This document shows positions 26,900 to 37,425 of a stretch of DNA of 55,756 nucleotides, one piece after another. The stretch spans positions 1-55,756 of the forward strand of contig MERQ01000064.1 in assembly GCA_001770655.1 (NCBI GenBank), read 5' to 3'. The position numbers were made by a program, and so were the translations under genes. Under the pieces are notes generated by a model. It had not been told where the DNA came from. It was given only the letters and a program-made list of their open reading frames with translations, and made no database searches. The stretch comes from Betaproteobacteria bacterium RIFCSPLOWO2_12_FULL_68_20. Lineage in GTDB: Bacteria; Pseudomonadota; Gammaproteobacteria; Burkholderiales; SG8-39. The number at the start of each line of letters is the position of its first letter. The first letter of the stretch is position 1.

Positions 26900-27778
26900 A
26901 TGCCCTCCCCGGCAGGAAATCCGCAGCTGCGCGGAATCGCGCTGATCGTCTGCGCTTTCGGCATGTTCGCGCTGATGGACGCGATCGCGAAATATCTCTC
27001 GCGCTGGTATCCGGTGCCGGGGATCGTGTGGATGCGCTACGCGGTGAACCTCGCGCTGCTGGTCGCGTTCCTCGCCGCGCGCGGCGAGCTGCGCCTGGTG
27101 CGCAGCGCCCGGCCGGCAATCCAGACGCTGCGCGGGCTGCTGCTTGGAGCCGCGACGTGGCTGTTCTTCACCTCGCTGCAGGCGATGCCGCTCGCCGACA
27201 TGGCCGCGGTGTTCCACGTGATGCCTCTGCTTCTCGCGGTGCTCGCGGTGCCGATGCTGGGGGAGCGGCTCGAGCCTGCGCGGCTCGCCGCCACGCTTGC
27301 CGGGCTCGTCGGCGTGCTCCTCATCGTGCGGCCGGGCTCGGCGGTGTTCACGCCCCACGCGCTGCTGCCGCTCGCAGCGGCGCTGTGCATCGCGCTCTAC
27401 CAGATTCTCACGCGCAAGCTGAGCGGGCTCGAGCCGCCGCTGACCTCGCTCTTTTTCGGCACGCTGGTCGGAACGCTCATGTTCCTTCCGGCGCTGCCCC
27501 TCGCATGGAAAACGCCGCAGACCGCCTTCCACTGGGGGCTGCTCGGAGCGCTGGGCCTGCTCGGCGCGCTCGGCCATTTCGTCCTGATCCGGGCCTTCGA
27601 CCACGCGCCTGCGAGCGTGCTCGCGCCGTTCGTCTACTCGCAGCTGGTCTGGGCAATCCTGCTCGGGCTCGCGGTGTTCGGCGACTTCCCGGACGGCTGG
27701 TCGCTGCTGGGGATGGCGATCATCGTCGGCGCCGGTCTTTACCTGTTTGGCCGGCAGCGCCTGGCGGTACGGCGCTGA
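26900..27778 (+). CDS. DMT/EamA-family transporter
   Basis: 292-aa inner-membrane transporter, ten helices, two EamA repeats: IALIVCAFGMFALMDAIAKY, RYAVNLALLVAFLAARGE, GLLLGAATWLFFTSLQAMPL, and VLAPFVYSQLVWAILLGLAV. The ALMDAIAKYLSR opening and ASVLAPFVYSQLVWA resemble S-adenosylmethionine/nucleoside-type exporters, but the substrate is not determinable. It is the third EamA-type transporter in the window and not closely similar to the other two. Confidence 0.85.
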   Translation: MPSPAGNPQLRGIALIVCAFGMFALMDAIAKYLSRWYPVPGIVWMRYAVNLALLVAFLAARGELRLVRSARPAIQTLRGLLLGAATWLFFTSLQAMPLADMAAVFHVMPLLLAVLAVPMLGERLEPARLAATLAGLVGVLLIVRPGSAVFTPHALLPLAAALCIALYQILTRKLSGLEPPLTSLFFGTLVGTLMFLPALPLAWKTPQTAFHWGLLGALGLLGALGHFVLIRAFDHAPASVLAPFVYSQLVWAILLGLAVFGDFPDGWSLLGMAIIVGAGLYLFGRQRLAVRR

Positions 27779-27795
27779 GGTAAGCTATTCGTCCC

Positions 27796-28083
27796 ATGCC
27801 GAAAGCCGTCTGGAACGGAACCGTTCTTGCCCAGGCCGGCGCCGACGAGGTGCAACTCGTCGAGGGCAACGTCTACTTCCCGCCCGAGGCGGTGGACAAG
27901 ACCTATCTGCGCGAGTCCCAGACCCGCACCGTGTGCCCCTGGAAAGGCACGGCGAGCTACTACGACGTGGCGGTGAACGGCGAGGTGAACAAGGACGCCG
28001 CCTGGGTTTACCCGGTGGCCAAACCCGAGGCCGGGCACATCGCCGGCTACGTCGCCTACTGGAAAGGCGTGCAGGTCGAGTAG
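27796..28083 (+). CDS. DUF427 domain protein
   Basis: 95 aa. Whole-length DUF427: AVWNGTVLAQ, VEGNVYFPPEAVDKTYLRES, RTVCPWKGTASYYDVAVNGE, and DAAWVYPVAKPEAGHIAGYV. Cytosolic beta-rich fold of unknown function. TAAGCT at 27781-27786 lies 9 nt before the ATG. Its end is 1 bp from the end of convergent benE. Confidence 0.88.
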   Translation: MPKAVWNGTVLAQAGADEVQLVEGNVYFPPEAVDKTYLRESQTRTVCPWKGTASYYDVAVNGEVNKDAAWVYPVAKPEAGHIAGYVAYWKGVQVE

Positions 28084-28084
28084 C

Positions 28085-29308
28085 TCAGGCCGGCGGCGCG
28101 CGCCAGTCCCCGCGCTCGAGCAGCCGCGAGGCGAGAAAGCCGATCACCAGGCCCCAGAAAGGCGCGCCGACGCCGAGAATCGGCACGTCGGCGACCGTCA
28201 CCAGGAAGGTGACGAGTGCGCCGAGCGCAAACTTTCCGCCGAACGAGATCGAGAACGCAGCCTGGAGCACGCGCAGCATCGCGAGTCCCGCGAGCGCGGC
28301 GATGAACGCGCCGGGCGTGGCGAGCATGATGTTCGTGAGGACGGGCGAGAACAGGCCGAAGGCGAGCGCGAGCAGCCCGACGAAGATGCCGGCCGTGTAG
28401 TGGCGGTGCCGCTCGCCCGAGCCGGAGATGATCGCGTTCACCGGTCCGGTGAGGCACGTCTACACCGCGCCGACGAGCGCGCTCGCGATGGCTCCGATGC
28501 CGCAGGCCGCGGTGACGGCATTGACCGGCGGCGCGTGGCCCGCGGCGCGCAGCACCGCGTTGCCCTGCCCGTTTTGCACCACCAGCACCGTGATCGCGAG
28601 CGGCACGACCAGCTCGACCATCGCCTGCCACGAGAACACCGGCACGTACAGGATCGGCTGCGCCAATCCCAGCGACGCCTCGCGGGCGAGCTCGAAGCGG
28701 CCGAGCAGCACGATCATCACGGCACCGACCGCGAGCGCGCCGATGAGCGGCGGCAGCCGCCGGCCGAGCCCCGGCACGGCTGAGAGCGCGACGAACGCGG
28801 CGATCATGGGCGCAGCGATCCAGAAATCGTCGCGCACCGCGAACACGAGATCCAGCCCGAAACGCAGGAACACGCCCGCCACCATCCCCATGACGATCGG
28901 CATCGGCACCGCCTGCATCGCGCGGCGCACCCACCCCGACAGCCCGAGCGCGAACATCAGCAGGCCGGTTGCGTAATACGCGCCGATCACCTCGGCGAAG
29001 CTCAGGTGCCCGAGCGCGGGCCCGACCAGCACCGTGCCGGGAATGGTCCAGAAGAACACCAGCGGCTGCCGGTACAGCCAGCAGAAGACGATGCTGACGA
29101 GCCCGTTGAGGAAGAACGCGCCGAACAGCCACGACGACAGGTCCTGCGGCGACAACCCGCCGCGCGTGCCGACGGCAAGAATGATCGCCACCGGCCCCGA
29201 GGCGGCGAAAATGAACGCCACCGTCGCGTTCGCGAGATGGGTCGTGCCGAAATCCGCGCGCGCCCGCGCGAAAGTCGTGGCAGGCGCGGCGGTGCGCTCG
29301 AGCCCCAA
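28085..29308 (-). pseudogene. benE: BenE-family benzoate/H+ symporter interrupted by an in-frame TAG
   Basis: The frame covers 408 codons, a normal BenE length, but codon 283 (28460-28462) is TAG. The sequence before it ends GIGAIASALVGAV and after it continues TCLTGPVNAIISGSGERHRH, both typical of BenE and in the same frame. One base (TAG to TAC, Tyr) restores it. Start is probably TTG 29308, two bases after the thiolase stop; the first helices (TVAFIFAASGPVAIILAVG) follow. It is the last gene of the PHA run. A truncated 282-aa product would lack the last helices. A sequencing error is possible. Confidence 0.8.
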
Positions 29309-29310
29309 CC

Positions 29311-30498
29311 TCAGGCCATGCGCTCGAAGATCGCGGCGATGCCCTGTCCTCCCCCGATGCACATCGTGACGAGCGCGTAGCGCTTCTGCGCGCGCTCGAG
29401 CTCGTAGAGCGCCTTCACCGTGAGGATGCAGCCGGTGGCGCCGATCGGGTGGCCGAGCGCCACCGCGCCGCCGTTCGGATTCACCTTGGCCGGGTCGAGG
29501 CCCAGATCCCTGGTCACCGCCATCGCCTGCACGGCGAAGGCCTCGTTCGATTCGATCACGTCCATGTCGCCGGGTTTCAGCCCGGCTTTCTCGAACACCC
29601 TCTTCACCGCCGGAATCGGCCCCAAGCCCATCACCTGCGGCTCGACGCCGGCGTGCGCGTAGGCGACCAGGCGAGCCTTCGGCTTTGCGCCCGCCTCCTG
29701 CGCGGCTTTCGCTTCCATCAGCACCACTGCCGCGCCGGCGTCGTTGATGCCCGAGGCGTTTCCCGCCGTCACCGTGCCGTCCTTCCTGAACGCCGCCTTG
29801 AGCTTCGCCAGGTCCTCGGGCTTCGCGTCCCTGCGCACGTGCTCGTCGGTGACGAAGGGCTCGACGCCCTTTTTCGTCTTCACCTCGATGGGAACGATCT
29901 GCGACCTGAATCGACCCTCGTCCAGCGCACGCGACGCGCGGTGATGCGACTCGAGGGCGAACTCGTCCTGCTCGCCGCGCGTGAAACCGTATTTCGCCGC
30001 GATGTTCTCGGCGGTGACGCCCATGTGGCCGTGGCCGAACGGGTCGTGCAGCGCCGCAGTCATCGCGTCCACGATCGGCGCATCGCCCATCCTCTGCCCC
30101 CAGCGCGCCGCGGGCAGGAAATACGCCGCGCGGCTCATGCTCTCGGCGCCGCCCGCGACCGCGACGTCGATATCGCCGAGCAGGATGTGCTGCGCCGCCG
30201 ATACGATCGCCTGAAGTCCCGAGCCGCACAGGCGGTTGACCGTGAGGCACGGGGTGCCGACCGGCAGCCCCGCATCGAGCGCCGCGACGCGCGAAAGGTA
30301 CATGTCCCGCGCCTCGCCGTGGATCACGCTTCCCATCACGACGTGGCCCACGCTCGCCGGGTCGATCCCGGCGCGCGCGAGCGCCTCCTTGATGGCGGTC
30401 GCGCCGAGCTTCGTGGGCGCCACGTCCTTGAGGGCGCCGCCGTAGTCGCCGATCGCCGTGCGCGCGCCGGAGACCACCACCACTTCGCGCGCCGCCAT
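29311..30498 (-). CDS. Acetyl-CoA acetyltransferase / beta-ketothiolase (second copy)
   Basis: 395-aa thiolase that condenses two acyl-CoA units for PHA synthesis or acts in beta-oxidation. Nucleophile C91 in [42 protein letters not shown] (catalytic His) and the second cysteine in [15 protein letters not shown] are all present. It is distinct from phaA at 32714 ([16 protein letters not shown] versus [16 protein letters not shown]). It could be a BktB-type enzyme for longer substrates, but specificity cannot be read from the motifs. 4 bp after phaR. Confidence 0.92.
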   Translation of the reverse strand: MAAREVVVVSGARTAIGDYGGALKDVAPTKLGATAIKEALARAGIDPASVGHVVMGSVIHGEARDMYLSRVAALDAGLPVGTPCLTVNRLCGSGLQAIVSAAQHILLGDIDVAVAGGAESMSRAAYFLPAARWGQRMGDAPIVDAMTAALHDPFGHGHMGVTAENIAAKYGFTRGEQDEFALESHHRASRALDEGRFRSQIVPIEVKTKKGVEPFVTDEHVRRDAKPEDLAKLKAAFRKDGTVTAGNASGINDAGAAVVLMEAKAAQEAGAKPKARLVAYAHAGVEPQVMGLGPIPAVKRVFEKAGLKPGDMDVIESNEAFAVQAMAVTRDLGLDPAKVNPNGGAVALGHPIGATGCILTVKALYELERAQKRYALVTMCIGGGQGIAAIFERMA

Positions 30499-30502
30499 GG
30501 GG

Positions 30503-31105
30503 CTACTTTTCGGGCTCGGTCTTGCCTTGCTGCTGCTGCTGCTGCTGCGGAAAGCCGGGGAAGGAGAAGCCGGCGAACACGTTGCGCGCCTGGCTCTGCA
30601 TCTGCTCCTGGAACTGCGCGAACATCTTCTGGCTCTGCTCCATGTAGGCCTGCATCAGGCTCTGCATCGCCGGTCCCTGCAGGTTCATGAACTGCGCCCA
30701 CAGCTCCTGGGAGGCGCGCGAGTTGTCGCCGTACATGCGCTGCGACTGCTCCTGCAGCGTCTTCTGCACCTCCTGGAACGCCTTGATGTTCTTCTCCAGG
30801 TAGGTGCCCATCAGCCCCTGCATGGCGTTGCCGTAGAAGCGGATGAGGTGGGACAGCAGGTCGGAGGAGAACATCGGCATGCCGCTCGATTCCTCGTCCA
30901 GGATGATCTGCAGGAGAATCTGCCGCGTCAGCTCCTCGCCGCTCTTCGCGTCGACGACCTGGAACTCCTCCTGCCTGAGCACCATCTGCTTCACGTCCGC
31001 GAGCGTGATGTAGCTCGAGGTCTTGGTGTCGTAGAGCCGCCGGTTGGGGTACTTCTTGATCAACCGGAGCTGGTTTTCCATCTTCGTCTCGGGAATCGCC
31101 GCCAT
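30503..31105 (-). CDS. phaR: Polyhydroxyalkanoate synthesis repressor PhaR
   Basis: 200 aa DNA- and PHA-granule-binding regulator. The N-terminal DNA-binding domain is KKYPNRRLYDTKTSSYITLA and onward. The central accumulation-regulatory region (MPMFSSDLLSHLIRFYGNAM, then GLMGTYLEKNIKAFQE) is followed by a Gln/Met-rich amphipathic tail and seven consecutive glutamines. The position inside the PHA cluster supports the call; in relatives it represses phasin and itself until granules titrate it. Confidence 0.93.
   Translation of the reverse strand: MAAIPETKMENQLRLIKKYPNRRLYDTKTSSYITLADVKQMVLRQEEFQVVDAKSGEELTRQILLQIILDEESSGMPMFSSDLLSHLIRFYGNAMQGLMGTYLEKNIKAFQEVQKTLQEQSQRMYGDNSRASQELWAQFMNLQGPAMQSLMQAYMEQSQKMFAQFQEQMQSQARNVFAGFSFPGFPQQQQQQQGKTEPEK
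30528..30548 (-). repeat. (CAG)7 trinucleotide repeat in phaR
   Basis: Seven pure CAG codons on the coding strand encode the glutamine run near the PhaR C-terminus. A perfect triplet repeat can change length by slippage without breaking the frame. Confidence 0.85.
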
Positions 31106-31117
31106 AAAGTCTACTCC

Positions 31118-31867
31118 TCAAAACATGTGCTGGCCGCCGTTGATCGAGATGTTCGCGCCGGTGACGAAAGCGGCTTCGTCCGAGCACAGGTAGATGATCA
31201 GTCCCGCGACCTCGTCGGGCTTGCCGAGCCGCCCGACCGGGATCTGCGGCAGGATCTTGGAATCGAGGATCTCCTTCGGGATCGCGGTCACCATCTTGGT
31301 GCCGATGTATCCCGGCGAGATGGTGTTGACCGTCACGCCTTTCTTCGCCACCTCGAGCGCGAGCGCCTTGGTGAAGCCGTGGATGCCGGCCTTCGCCGCC
31401 GAGTAGTTGGTCTGCCCGAATGCGCCTTTCTGCCCGTTCACCGACGAGACGTTGACGACGCGCCCCCAGCTGCGCTCGAGCATGCCGTCCATCACCTGCT
31501 TGGTCATGTTGAAGCACGAATCGAGATTGGTGCGCATCACCGCGTCCCAGTCGATCTTGGTCATCTTCTTGAAGGTCATGTCGCGCGTGATGCCGGCGTT
31601 GTTCACCAGGATGTCCACTGCGCCGCACTCGCCCTGGATCTGCACGCACTTGCGCGCGCAGTCGTCGTAGTCCACCACGTCCACCGGGTAGGCCGAGAAC
31701 GCGTAGCCGCGCCCCTTCATTTCCTCGAGCCAGACCTTGTAGCGGGTGTTCGCGGGCGAGTACGTCACCACCACCTTGTAGCCGGCGTCGGCCATCTTGG
31801 TCGAGATCGTCTCGCCCAGGCCGCCCATGCCACCGGTGACGACAGCGAGTCTTTGTTTCGGCATCAC
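31118..31867 (-). CDS. phaB: Acetoacetyl-CoA reductase PhaB
   Basis: 249-aa short-chain dehydrogenase that reduces acetoacetyl-CoA to (R)-3-hydroxybutyryl-CoA with NADPH for PHB synthesis. TGGMGGLG cofactor loop (residues 11-18), NNAGITRD, the catalytic Ser in VVNVSSVNGQKGAFGQTNYS, and YSAAKAG (Tyr and Lys) are present; the ending TGANISINGGQHMF is PhaB-like. The start is ATG 31867. It is followed by phaR after 12 bp and preceded by a second copy. Confidence 0.95.
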   Translation of the reverse strand: MMPKQRLAVVTGGMGGLGETISTKMADAGYKVVVTYSPANTRYKVWLEEMKGRGYAFSAYPVDVVDYDDCARKCVQIQGECGAVDILVNNAGITRDMTFKKMTKIDWDAVMRTNLDSCFNMTKQVMDGMLERSWGRVVNVSSVNGQKGAFGQTNYSAAKAGIHGFTKALALEVAKKGVTVNTISPGYIGTKMVTAIPKEILDSKILPQIPVGRLGKPDEVAGLIIYLCSDEAAFVTGANISINGGQHMF

Positions 31868-31887
31868 AATTTCCGCTCCGGACGAGT

Positions 31888-32700
31888 CTACATCATGTGC
31901 ATGCCGCCATTCACCGAGATGTTGGCGCCGGTGATGTAGCCCGCTTCCTCGGAAGCGAGGAACGCCACCACCGCGGCAATTTCCTCGGGCCTCGCCAGCC
32001 GTCCCATCGGAATCGAGGAGACGATTCGCTCCCGGACATCCTTGCGCAGCGACATCACGAGGTCGGTGTCGACGTAGCCCGGAGACACGGTGTTTACGGT
32101 TACGCCCTTCCTCACCACTTCCTGGGCGAGCGCCTTGGAGAATCCGGCCATTCCGGCCTTAGCGGCCGAGTAGTTGGTCTGCCCGAACTGGCCCTTGATG
32201 GCGTTGACCGACGAAATATTGACGACGCGGCCCCAGCCGCGCTCGCACATGCCGTCGACCACCTGCCGCGTGACGTTGAACACGCTGTTCAGGTTGGTGT
32301 TGATCACCGCGTACCAGTCCTGCTCGGTCATGCGCTTGAAGACGGAGTCGCGCGTGATGCCGGCGTTGTTCACCAGGATGTCGACCGGGCCGACGACCGA
32401 GCGCACCTGGTAGAACATCTCGGCGCAGGAATCGAAGTCCGACACGTCGCCCTCGGCGGCGTGCACCCGGTAGCCCTCGGCGCGCATCGCGTGGAGCCAC
32501 TCGCCCTTGCGCTCGTAGCCCGGCAGGCAGCCGGCGACCACGGTGTGTCCCGCCTGGCCGACGCGCCTGCAGATCGCCGTGCCGATCCCGCCCATGCCGC
32601 CGGACACGAACGCGACACGCGCGATCACCGGGCTCGCGGCATCGCGCCAGGGGTCGTGCGCCGTGCGCGGGTGTCCGGCTGCTGCCTCCTGCATCGTCAT
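31888..32700 (-). CDS. phaB: Second acetoacetyl-CoA reductase (PhaB paralogue)
   Basis: 270-aa short-chain dehydrogenase very similar in layout to the next gene: SGGMGGIG, NNAGITRD, VVNISSVNAIKGQFGQTNYS, YSAAKAG, ending TGANISVNGGMHMM. It carries an extra 20-residue N-terminal extension (MTMQEAAAGHPRTAHDPWRD). AAAGGAAC upstream of ATG 32700 is a good Shine-Dalgarno. The tandem pair probably arose by duplication and then diverged. Confidence 0.92.
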   Translation of the reverse strand: MTMQEAAAGHPRTAHDPWRDAASPVIARVAFVSGGMGGIGTAICRRVGQAGHTVVAGCLPGYERKGEWLHAMRAEGYRVHAAEGDVSDFDSCAEMFYQVRSVVGPVDILVNNAGITRDSVFKRMTEQDWYAVINTNLNSVFNVTRQVVDGMCERGWGRVVNISSVNAIKGQFGQTNYSAAKAGMAGFSKALAQEVVRKGVTVNTVSPGYVDTDLVMSLRKDVRERIVSSIPMGRLARPEEIAAVVAFLASEEAGYITGANISVNGGMHMM

Positions 32701-32713
32701 TCCGGTTCCTTTC

Positions 32714-33889
32714 CTATCGTTCCACGGCCAGGGCGACGCCCATGCCGCCGCCGATGCACAGCGAAGCGAGGCCGCGCCTGGCGCCGCGCTTCTGCATCTC
32801 GTGGAGCAGCGTGACCAGGATGCGGCAGCCCGAGGCCCCGATCGGGTGCCCGAGCGCGATCGCGCCGCCGTTGACGTTCACCTTGCCCGTGTCCCAGCCC
32901 ATCTGGCGGTTGACCGCGATCGCCTGCGCGGCGAAAGCTTCGTTGATCTCCATGAGGTCGAGATCCTTCGGCTCCCAGCCGGCGCGCGCGAGGCAGCGCT
33001 TGGAGGCAGGCACCGGGCCCATCCCCATGTATTTCGGGTCGACGCCGGCGGAGGCGAAGGCCTTGATGCGCGCAAGCGGCTTCAGGCCGAGCTCCTTCGC
33101 CTTGCGCGCCGAGGCGAGCACGACCGCGGCGGCACCGTCGTTGATTCCCGAGGCGTTGCCGGCGGTCACGGTGCCGCTCTTGTCGAACGCGGGCTTCAAG
33201 CCCTTGAGCGCCTCGAGCGTCGCGCCGTGGCGCGGATATTCGTCGTCCGCAAAGCTGACCGGGCCCTTCCTGGAGGGAACCTCGAACGGCGCGATCTCGT
33301 CCCCGAACCTGCCCGCCTTCTGCGCCGCTTCGGTCTTCAGCTGCGAGGCGAGCGCGAACTCGTCCTGCTCCTCGCGCGTCACGGCGTATTCCTTGGCCAC
33401 GTTCTCGGCGGTGACGCCCATGTGGTACTGGTTGTAGACGTCCCACAGGCCGTCGACGACCATGGTGTCGACCATCTTCGCGTCGCCCATGCGAAAGCCG
33501 TCGCGCGAGCCCGCGAGCGCGTGCGGAGAGGTGCTCATCGACTCCTGCCCGCCCGCCACCACGATGTCCGCGTCGCCGTTGGCGATCGACTGCGCGCCGA
33601 GCATCGCCGCCTTGAGCCCCGAGCCGCATACCTTGTTGATGGTCATGGCGGGAATCATGTCGGGGAGCCCGGCGCGCATCGCCGCCTGGCGCGCCGGGTT
33701 CTGGCCGCAGGCCGCGGCGAGCACCTGTCCCATGATCACTTCCGACACCTGCTCGGGCGCGACACCCGCGCGCTCGAGCACTTTCCTGATGACGTGCGCG
33801 CCGAGATCGGACGCGGGGATCTTCGCGAGCGTGCCGCCGAATTTTCCGATGGCGGTGCGCAGCGCGCCGACGATCAATATGTCTTCCAT
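32714..33889 (-). CDS. phaA: Acetyl-CoA acetyltransferase PhaA
   Basis: 391 aa. Condenses two acetyl-CoA molecules to acetoacetyl-CoA, the first PHB step. The nucleophile is the Cys in [61 protein letters not shown] and [15 protein letters not shown] follow. ATG 33889 is preceded by AGGAGG, 5 nt upstream, so a longer frame to 34030 that enters phaC is rejected. 13 bp after phaC. Confidence 0.95.
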   Translation of the reverse strand: MEDILIVGALRTAIGKFGGTLAKIPASDLGAHVIRKVLERAGVAPEQVSEVIMGQVLAAACGQNPARQAAMRAGLPDMIPAMTINKVCGSGLKAAMLGAQSIANGDADIVVAGGQESMSTSPHALAGSRDGFRMGDAKMVDTMVVDGLWDVYNQYHMGVTAENVAKEYAVTREEQDEFALASQLKTEAAQKAGRFGDEIAPFEVPSRKGPVSFADDEYPRHGATLEALKGLKPAFDKSGTVTAGNASGINDGAAAVVLASARKAKELGLKPLARIKAFASAGVDPKYMGMGPVPASKRCLARAGWEPKDLDLMEINEAFAAQAIAVNRQMGWDTGKVNVNGGAIALGHPIGASGCRILVTLLHEMQKRGARRGLASLCIGGGMGVALAVER

Positions 33890-33902
33890 GGTGCCTCCTG
33901 TC

Positions 33903-35639
33903 TCATGCCGCCCCGGCGGCCGCCGGGGCGCGTTGCTTGACGTAGCGGCCGGGCGCCGGTTCGATCGCCCGGTAGCGCGAATTGCCGCGCACCCGCGGCG
34001 CCTTGCGTGCGCCGCCCGCGTGCGTTGCAAGCCAATCCGACCAGCGCGGCCACCAGCTGCCCGGCTGCTCCGCTGCGCTCGCGAGCCACTGCTGCGGCTC
34101 GTCCGGATACGGTGCGCTCCCGATCCAATGGCTGCGGCGCTTCTTGGCCGCGGGATTGATCACGCCGGCGATGTGGCCGCTCGCTCCGAGCACGAAGGTC
34201 TTCTCGCCTCCGAGCAGGCCGAGGGTCCGGTACGCCGACATCCACGGCACGATGTGGTCCTCGCGCGTGGCGAGAACGAAGCTCGGCACGCCCACGCGGC
34301 CGAGCTCCACCGGAACGCCGCAGTTCACCAGCGCGCCGGGGACGCGCAGCTTGTTTTCGAGGTAGGTGTTCCTGAGGTAGTAGCAGTACATCGGGCCAGG
34401 CAGGTTGGTGGCGTCCGCATTCCAGTAGAGCAGGTCGAACGCCGCCGGCTGACCGCCGAGCAGGTAATTGTTCACCACGTATGGCCAGATGAGGTCGTTC
34501 GCGCGCACGCTGGAGAACACCAGCGCGAGGTCCGATCCGGGCAGGATGCCGCCGCGGCCGATCGTCGCCTCGCGCGCTGCGACGCCCGCCTCGTCGACGA
34601 ACAGCCCGATCTGGCCGGTTTCGCGGAAATCGAGCATCGCGGCGAGAAATGTCGCGCTCGCCACGATGTCCTCGCGCTTTGCCGCAAGGACCGCGAGCGC
34701 AGCGCCGAGCAGCGTCCCGCCGACGCAGAAGCCGAGCGCGTTCACCCGGTCGCTGGCAGCGATCTCGCGCGCCGCGCGCAGCGCCGTGAACACGCCCTTC
34801 TCCAGGTAATCGTCCCAGCCGAGATGGCCGAGCGCCGGGCCGACGTTGCGCCACGAGACCATGAACACGGTGTGCCCGCGCTCGACGGCGTAGCGCACGA
34901 ACGAGTTCTCAGGCTGCAGGTCGAGGACGTAGTACTTGTTGATGCACGGCGGCACCATGACGAGCGGGCGAGCGGCGACCTGCGGGGTCGAGGGTGCGTA
35001 CTGGATCAGCTGGATCAGCTCGTTCTCGTACACGACGTCGCCCGGCGTGAGGGCGAGATTGCGTCCCACCTCGAAAGCCGACTCGTCGCTCTGGCTGATG
35101 CGCCCCTTGCGCGCGTCGCCGATGAGGTTGGCGAGCCCCTTCGCCAGGCTCTCGCCGCGCGTCTCCAGCGCAAGGCGCAGCGCGTCCGGGTTGGTGGCGG
35201 CGTAATTCGCGGGGCACAGCGCGTCGACCCACAGCTTCACCGCGAAGCGCGCGCGCGCCTTCGCTCTGGGCTCGAGCTCGGCGCCTTCGACGAGCTCCTC
35301 GAGGAAGCGCGCGGCAAGCAGGTAGGACTGTTTCAGGTAGTCGAAATAGGAGTTGTCGCGCCACTCCGCGGCCGCGAAGCGCCGGTCGCCCGGCTCGGCG
35401 GCAGCAACGGGTCCGGTGCCGAGGCCCGAGACGAGCGAGGTCCAGAGCTTCGCCTGCTTCTCGAGGTACGACGCATGCAGGGACGAACCGTGCTGCGCGT
35501 TTTTCTGGATCGCCGCGAGCCAAGGCGCCGCCTGGGCGGCCGCGGGCGCGGCTGCGGCGATGCGCATCCAGCCCTGCGAGACTTCGTTGCCCGCCTGCGC
35601 GATCGAGGCGAGAAAGGCGTCCTGGGGCTGATTCTGCAT
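33903..35639 (-). CDS. phaC: Class I polyhydroxyalkanoate synthase PhaC
   Basis: 578 aa. Polymerises (R)-3-hydroxyacyl-CoA at the PHA granule. The triad is visible: C305 in the lipase-like box GFCVGGT, D461 (REDHIVPW) and H489 ([12 protein letters not shown]). The N-terminal PhaC_N region has [20 protein letters not shown], and [17 protein letters not shown] follows. Length fits class I. First gene of the minus-strand run phaC-phaA-phaB-phaB-phaR-thiolase-benE. Confidence 0.96.
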   Translation of the reverse strand: MQNQPQDAFLASIAQAGNEVSQGWMRIAAAAPAAAQAAPWLAAIQKNAQHGSSLHASYLEKQAKLWTSLVSGLGTGPVAAAEPGDRRFAAAEWRDNSYFDYLKQSYLLAARFLEELVEGAELEPRAKARARFAVKLWVDALCPANYAATNPDALRLALETRGESLAKGLANLIGDARKGRISQSDESAFEVGRNLALTPGDVVYENELIQLIQYAPSTPQVAARPLVMVPPCINKYYVLDLQPENSFVRYAVERGHTVFMVSWRNVGPALGHLGWDDYLEKGVFTALRAAREIAASDRVNALGFCVGGTLLGAALAVLAAKREDIVASATFLAAMLDFRETGQIGLFVDEAGVAAREATIGRGGILPGSDLALVFSSVRANDLIWPYVVNNYLLGGQPAAFDLLYWNADATNLPGPMYCYYLRNTYLENKLRVPGALVNCGVPVELGRVGVPSFVLATREDHIVPWMSAYRTLGLLGGEKTFVLGASGHIAGVINPAAKKRRSHWIGSAPYPDEPQQWLASAAEQPGSWWPRWSDWLATHAGGARKAPRVRGNSRYRAIEPAPGRYVKQRAPAAAGAA

Positions 35640-35648
35640 CGCGGGGCG

Positions 35649-35677
35649 ATTTTGCGACGCACAAGACGGGCCGTCAA
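35649..35677 (-). promoter_or_regulatory. Possible phaC promoter
   Basis: On the minus strand TTGACG (35672-35677), 17 bp, then CAAAAT (35649-35654). The -10 lies only 9 nt from the phaC ATG, so a leaderless mRNA would result. A competing AT-rich box (CATTATAAG, complement of 35696-35704) lies further upstream. The 122-bp gap between yfiH and phaC holds no gene. Confidence 0.3.
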
Positions 35678-35761
35678 ATGCCGTCCGACAGGCCGCTTAT
35701 AATGTATCCATGTCCTTGTAAGAGCTGATTTTTTGCCTCCGGTGGCGCAGCGCGTCAAATT

Positions 35762-36444
35762 CTATGAAAGCCAGATCAGCGCCGCCATGCGGGCGCTGGT
35801 GCGGTCGCGCCGGTACGAGAAGAAGCGCTCGGAGTCGGCGTAGGTGCAGTAGCCCCCGCCGTAGACCCGCCGCACGGCGCAACGAGCGAGTCGCTGCCGC
35901 GCCACCGCGTAGAGATCGAGCAGCCAGCGGCCAGGGCGCCCGGGCGTGAACGCGCTCGCCGCAGCGGCATCGCGCGCGAGGAACGCCTCACGAACCTCGG
36001 CTCCGACCTCGTAGACGCGCGCTCCGATCGCCGGCCCGAGCCACGCGATCACCGCCTCGGGCGGCGCCCGCATTGCCGCGAGCGCCGCTTCGACGACGCC
36101 GGCCGCGAGCCCGCGCCAGCCGGCGTGCGCGATCGCAACCACGCACCCCGCCTCGTCGGCGAGCAATACCGGCATGCAATCGGCGATGAGCGCGGCGCAT
36201 ACGGTGCCCGCCGAACGCGCCACGGCGGCGTCGGCCTCGGGCTCTGCGCCCGCGCGGCGCGCCGCGTCCGCGTCCGCGACCGCGATCCCGTGCACCTGCC
36301 GCAGCCACACGGGCTCGTCTGGCAGAAGCGCGCGCAGGCGCTCGCGCCCGTCGCCCCCGGACCTCATGTCGCCCAGCGCGCAGGTTGTGATCACCGCGCG
36401 CACGCGCGGCGGGGCGGGCCAATCCGGCCGCAGCGTCGTCCGCG

Positions 36445-36448
<4 letters not shown>
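35762..36448 (-). CDS. yfiH: YfiH/LACC1-family polyphenol oxidase-like protein
   Basis: 228-aa protein of the YfiH (PgeF) family; members act as copper-dependent oxidases or purine nucleoside enzymes, and PgeF removes wrongly placed L-Ser from peptidoglycan precursors. Conserved zinc/active-site pieces: VWLRQVHGIAV, ADCMPVLLADEAG, VAIAHAGWRGLAAGVVEAAL, LGPAIGARVYEVG, and CTYADSERFFSYRRD. The ATG overlaps the rluD stop (ATGA). The bamD-rluD-yfiH arrangement is widespread in Proteobacteria. Confidence 0.9.

Positions 36449-37423
<975 letters not shown>

Positions 37424-37425
<2 letters not shown>

Noticed and set aside
28441-28460. Frameshift as the cause of the benE break
   Set aside because: Both parts are in the same frame; the break is a single stop codon.
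33890-34030. N-terminal extension of phaA
   Set aside because: It overlaps phaC, and a perfect AGGAGG points to ATG 33889.
35698-35703. Perfect TATAAT on the plus strand in the yfiH-phaC gap
   Set aside because: No plus-strand gene follows; both neighbours are on the minus strand. The box may reflect AT richness of the phaC promoter region.
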